DNA from: Daphnia carinata
Taxonomy: Eukaryota; Arthropoda; Branchiopoda; Diplostraca; Daphniidae
Assembly: GCF_022539665.2 (NCBI RefSeq)
Contig: NC_081336.1
Coordinates: 8,408,778 to 8,472,777, forward strand
DNA: 64,000 nt
Direction of reading: 5' to 3'
Positions within the stretch are counted from its first letter, which is position 1, and every line of letters begins with the position of its first letter. The translations under genes and the position numbers were made by a program. The notes under the pieces were generated by a model that was not told the DNA's origin, ran no database searches, and was given only the letters and a program-made list of their open reading frames with translations. Below are positions 60,936-64,000 of this stretch, in pieces.

Positions 60936-63249
60936 AATACATGGACTTTTTGAATTCGATATTTTTTAGTCCATCGGATGCGGATGTACCCCGACAAATC
61001 TTTTTTTCTTTTTTAGCTGCTGCGCATGTGGAATCCAAGCCGGCGCGCTGGATTGTATCGCTTTGCTTGGAGCAAGCGCGGACAGATAGCCTCAGGCAAG
61101 GTTATATAGCTCTAAACTTGGGTAAGAGATGCTACCACCCTGAGGGAGGACGTCCGTGCGGAGAGAGAGAGAGAGAGAGAGGGACGGAACAAAACAAAAA
61201 AATAATTCCCGTCTTTTTTTTTTTTTTTATTATTATGATTATGATTTAGGCCTTTGCAAGTGTGTTCGTATACATCAGTGCGTCTGTGTGTCTCGGCCCG
61301 CACTGGCGGTGTAATCATCGTGGACGTGCCATCCCAAAAACAAACAAACAAAATGATTTGACGTCCGTTCCTGGAGAGAAAAAAACAAACAAACAAAATC
61401 GTTCCATTGGGGATATCCGCGCAAAGACACAGGAGGGCACTTGTTTCTATTTCCAAACGAAAAGGTTAGTTTTATTATATTTAGAAAAACTAAATGTTAT
61501 TAGATTTTTTTTTTAATTTTTTTTAAGCGTTTTGATTTAAGGGAAAAGCTTTTTGGGGGAAGGGTTGGTTGACTGACAGCCAAAAAAAAAAAATGAAATT
61601 AACGTAGGCGGAGAAGGTGGTGTGTGTTTTCATTATGATATCGGGCAGACGGAGGGAAGTGGAAAACGAAAATGGCAGAGGAAATGTGAAAGAAGAATGG
61701 AAGAGATTCTTGTCTGCGTGCATCACGCATCATGTTGCAAACGGGGTCCGTTGTTAATGAGAAAAACATTCGCCGCTTTCTCTTGTTTTTTTTTTTTTAA
61801 TCAGTACTTCTCGCGTGTCCTACACGAATGACTGCATTCCACATAGATGTGATACAAAAAGTCTTGCCTTGTACCTTCACAACGTCCGCCGTGTCGACGA
61901 TTCGCAACGGATTATAATTAAAACTAAAAGAGAGGGGCTATTTTTTTTTTAATTTTTTTTTGTTTTGGAAACTTTTTTTTTTTTTTTAATTAGTTGGCAA
62001 GTCTTGAAACTTGACATTTTCATTTCACATTTCGTCCTCGATTTTTTTAAAAAAATTATGTCAGTTATGATTGGACGTAAATGGAATTTAATGCGATTTC
62101 CTTCCATCGATCTATGGTAACTGAAAAAAAAATAAAGATTAAGGGAAAGGAGTTGGTAGTTATTAATCACAAAGTCAAATAACTCAATCATAGACTACTC
62201 TGAGGACTTGAAATGCACTTTGGAAAACTAAGGTCTGTCCAGTTCCTCGAACGAGGATGAACAGAGTGGACATGGGCTATTCAAACCCAAAGAAATAAGA
62301 GAAGAGTCGCACGTATTGTTGCCATAAAAGAGTAACTGGCATCGCTTTCTTTTTTTTTATATTCCATTTGTTGTTTAAATTTTAACTGTTTTCCCCCCTT
62401 TTTTTTGTGATTGATTGAAGAGGAAAGTTTCAGGCTTTATACTTGATCATGTTTGGATCTTTCTTTTTCATTTTTCAGGCGGTGCAAAAAAAAAAAAAAC
62501 AAAAAAAAAATGTGAAAAACGAAATGAACGAAAGTGCAATCGTTGCTAGCCGAGTGTGACGTCATTTAAACATCCAAAATTAGTGCCAAACACAAAACAA
62601 GTGGTGATACATAAGGTCGAGAAGAGAATGAATCCGGAAGGGGTGTTGCCGCGGGCGACGGAACACGAAACCGTGGCTGCACGCGGATGGTATGACAACG
62701 TGACAGGTGGTAGCTACCATCGCTGCGCCACCGACAAAATAACGAACGGGCAATCATCAGACGGCCGAGGAAAACAAACCGGCACTTAATTGCTCTCTGC
62801 TGCACGACACACACACACACACACACATGGAAAAAAATAAAAGTCCCTGTGACGTGATGATGACTTGCATCTCGTGCACCGATGATTAGCGCCGCGACGT
62901 CGACTCCCGCCGGCTCCCGGTGGACGACATTGATCCGAGTCAATCTAACAACAAAAACAACAACAACAGCAATCAAAAAAGAAGAGGAGCAGGACTCTTC
63001 TCTGTGTTTAATAAACAAGAGTGTAGATTGCTTGGCCGTCGCCTCAGGGCTTCTCGCCCGCAGGTGATGATCCAAACAGATCCATCCCCCCAACACGCGT
63101 CCCAGTGAAACCCCATTGGTTGACTTGAGGCCTTTCAAAAAAAAAGAAGGGGAGATGATTAAAGTCAACACTTGCTTCGTTTAGTGAAATTTGTGGGCGT
63201 GTCGGTGAAAACAAAAAGTGACACCTTTATTACCTTAAATTGATTTTAG

Positions 63250-63999
<750 letters not shown>

Positions 64000-64000
64000 T

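Overview
The window looks like nuclear DNA of a small-genome arthropod, most probably a branchiopod crustacean of the Daphnia type. This is inferred from a single Mhc gene with mutually exclusive exons, short introns (about 50-100 bp), arthropod-style histone genes and closely packed conserved genes. No species name can be proved from the sequence alone.

Layout. 1-9704 (+): 3' two thirds of a muscle myosin heavy chain gene, entering the window in the motor domain, with four alternative converter exons, two alternative S2 hinge exons and, in the intron before the rod, a candidate internal promoter with a short start exon. 10686-12406 (-): transcobalamin-like secreted protein. 12596-13352 (-): unrecognised secreted helical protein. 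13899-14016 (-): tRNA-Tyr with an intron. 14691-15915 (-): two tandem acyl-CoA-binding proteins. 17516-17986 (+): unrecognised protein with a duplicated motif. 18550-20700: replication-type histone genes H2A, H2B and H4 with 3' stem-loops. 21328-24468 (+): complete glutaminyl-tRNA synthetase.

25469-31051 (+) is a seven-Tudor protein of the germline/piRNA type. It is followed at 32120-34312 by a shortened paralogue with one in-frame TGA. A 106-113 bp direct repeat flanks the paralogue, and one copy overlaps the 5' end of Sec13 (35371-36583). Then come Dnmt2 (-), a SENP1/Ulp1-type SUMO protease (-), a novel secreted helical, cytokine-like gene (40963-42140, +), a decayed collagen fragment (about 43.5-43.7 kb), a short secreted collagen-like gene (46758-47730, -), a 5 kb stretch without recognisable genes, DNAJC2/Zuotin (52726-56628, +), a 6.6 kb low-complexity stretch, and the first coding exon of a metabotropic glutamate receptor (63274-63964) running off the end.

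Most genes are unrelated housekeeping or tissue genes. The links that do exist are the duplicated families (ACBP, Tudor, collagen) and the RNA/germline flavour of the Tudor-Dnmt2 block. The best leads are the GC splice donors of the converter exons, the internal Mhc promoter, the duplicated Tudor gene with its repeat pair, and the unannotated secreted helical protein at 41-42 kb.
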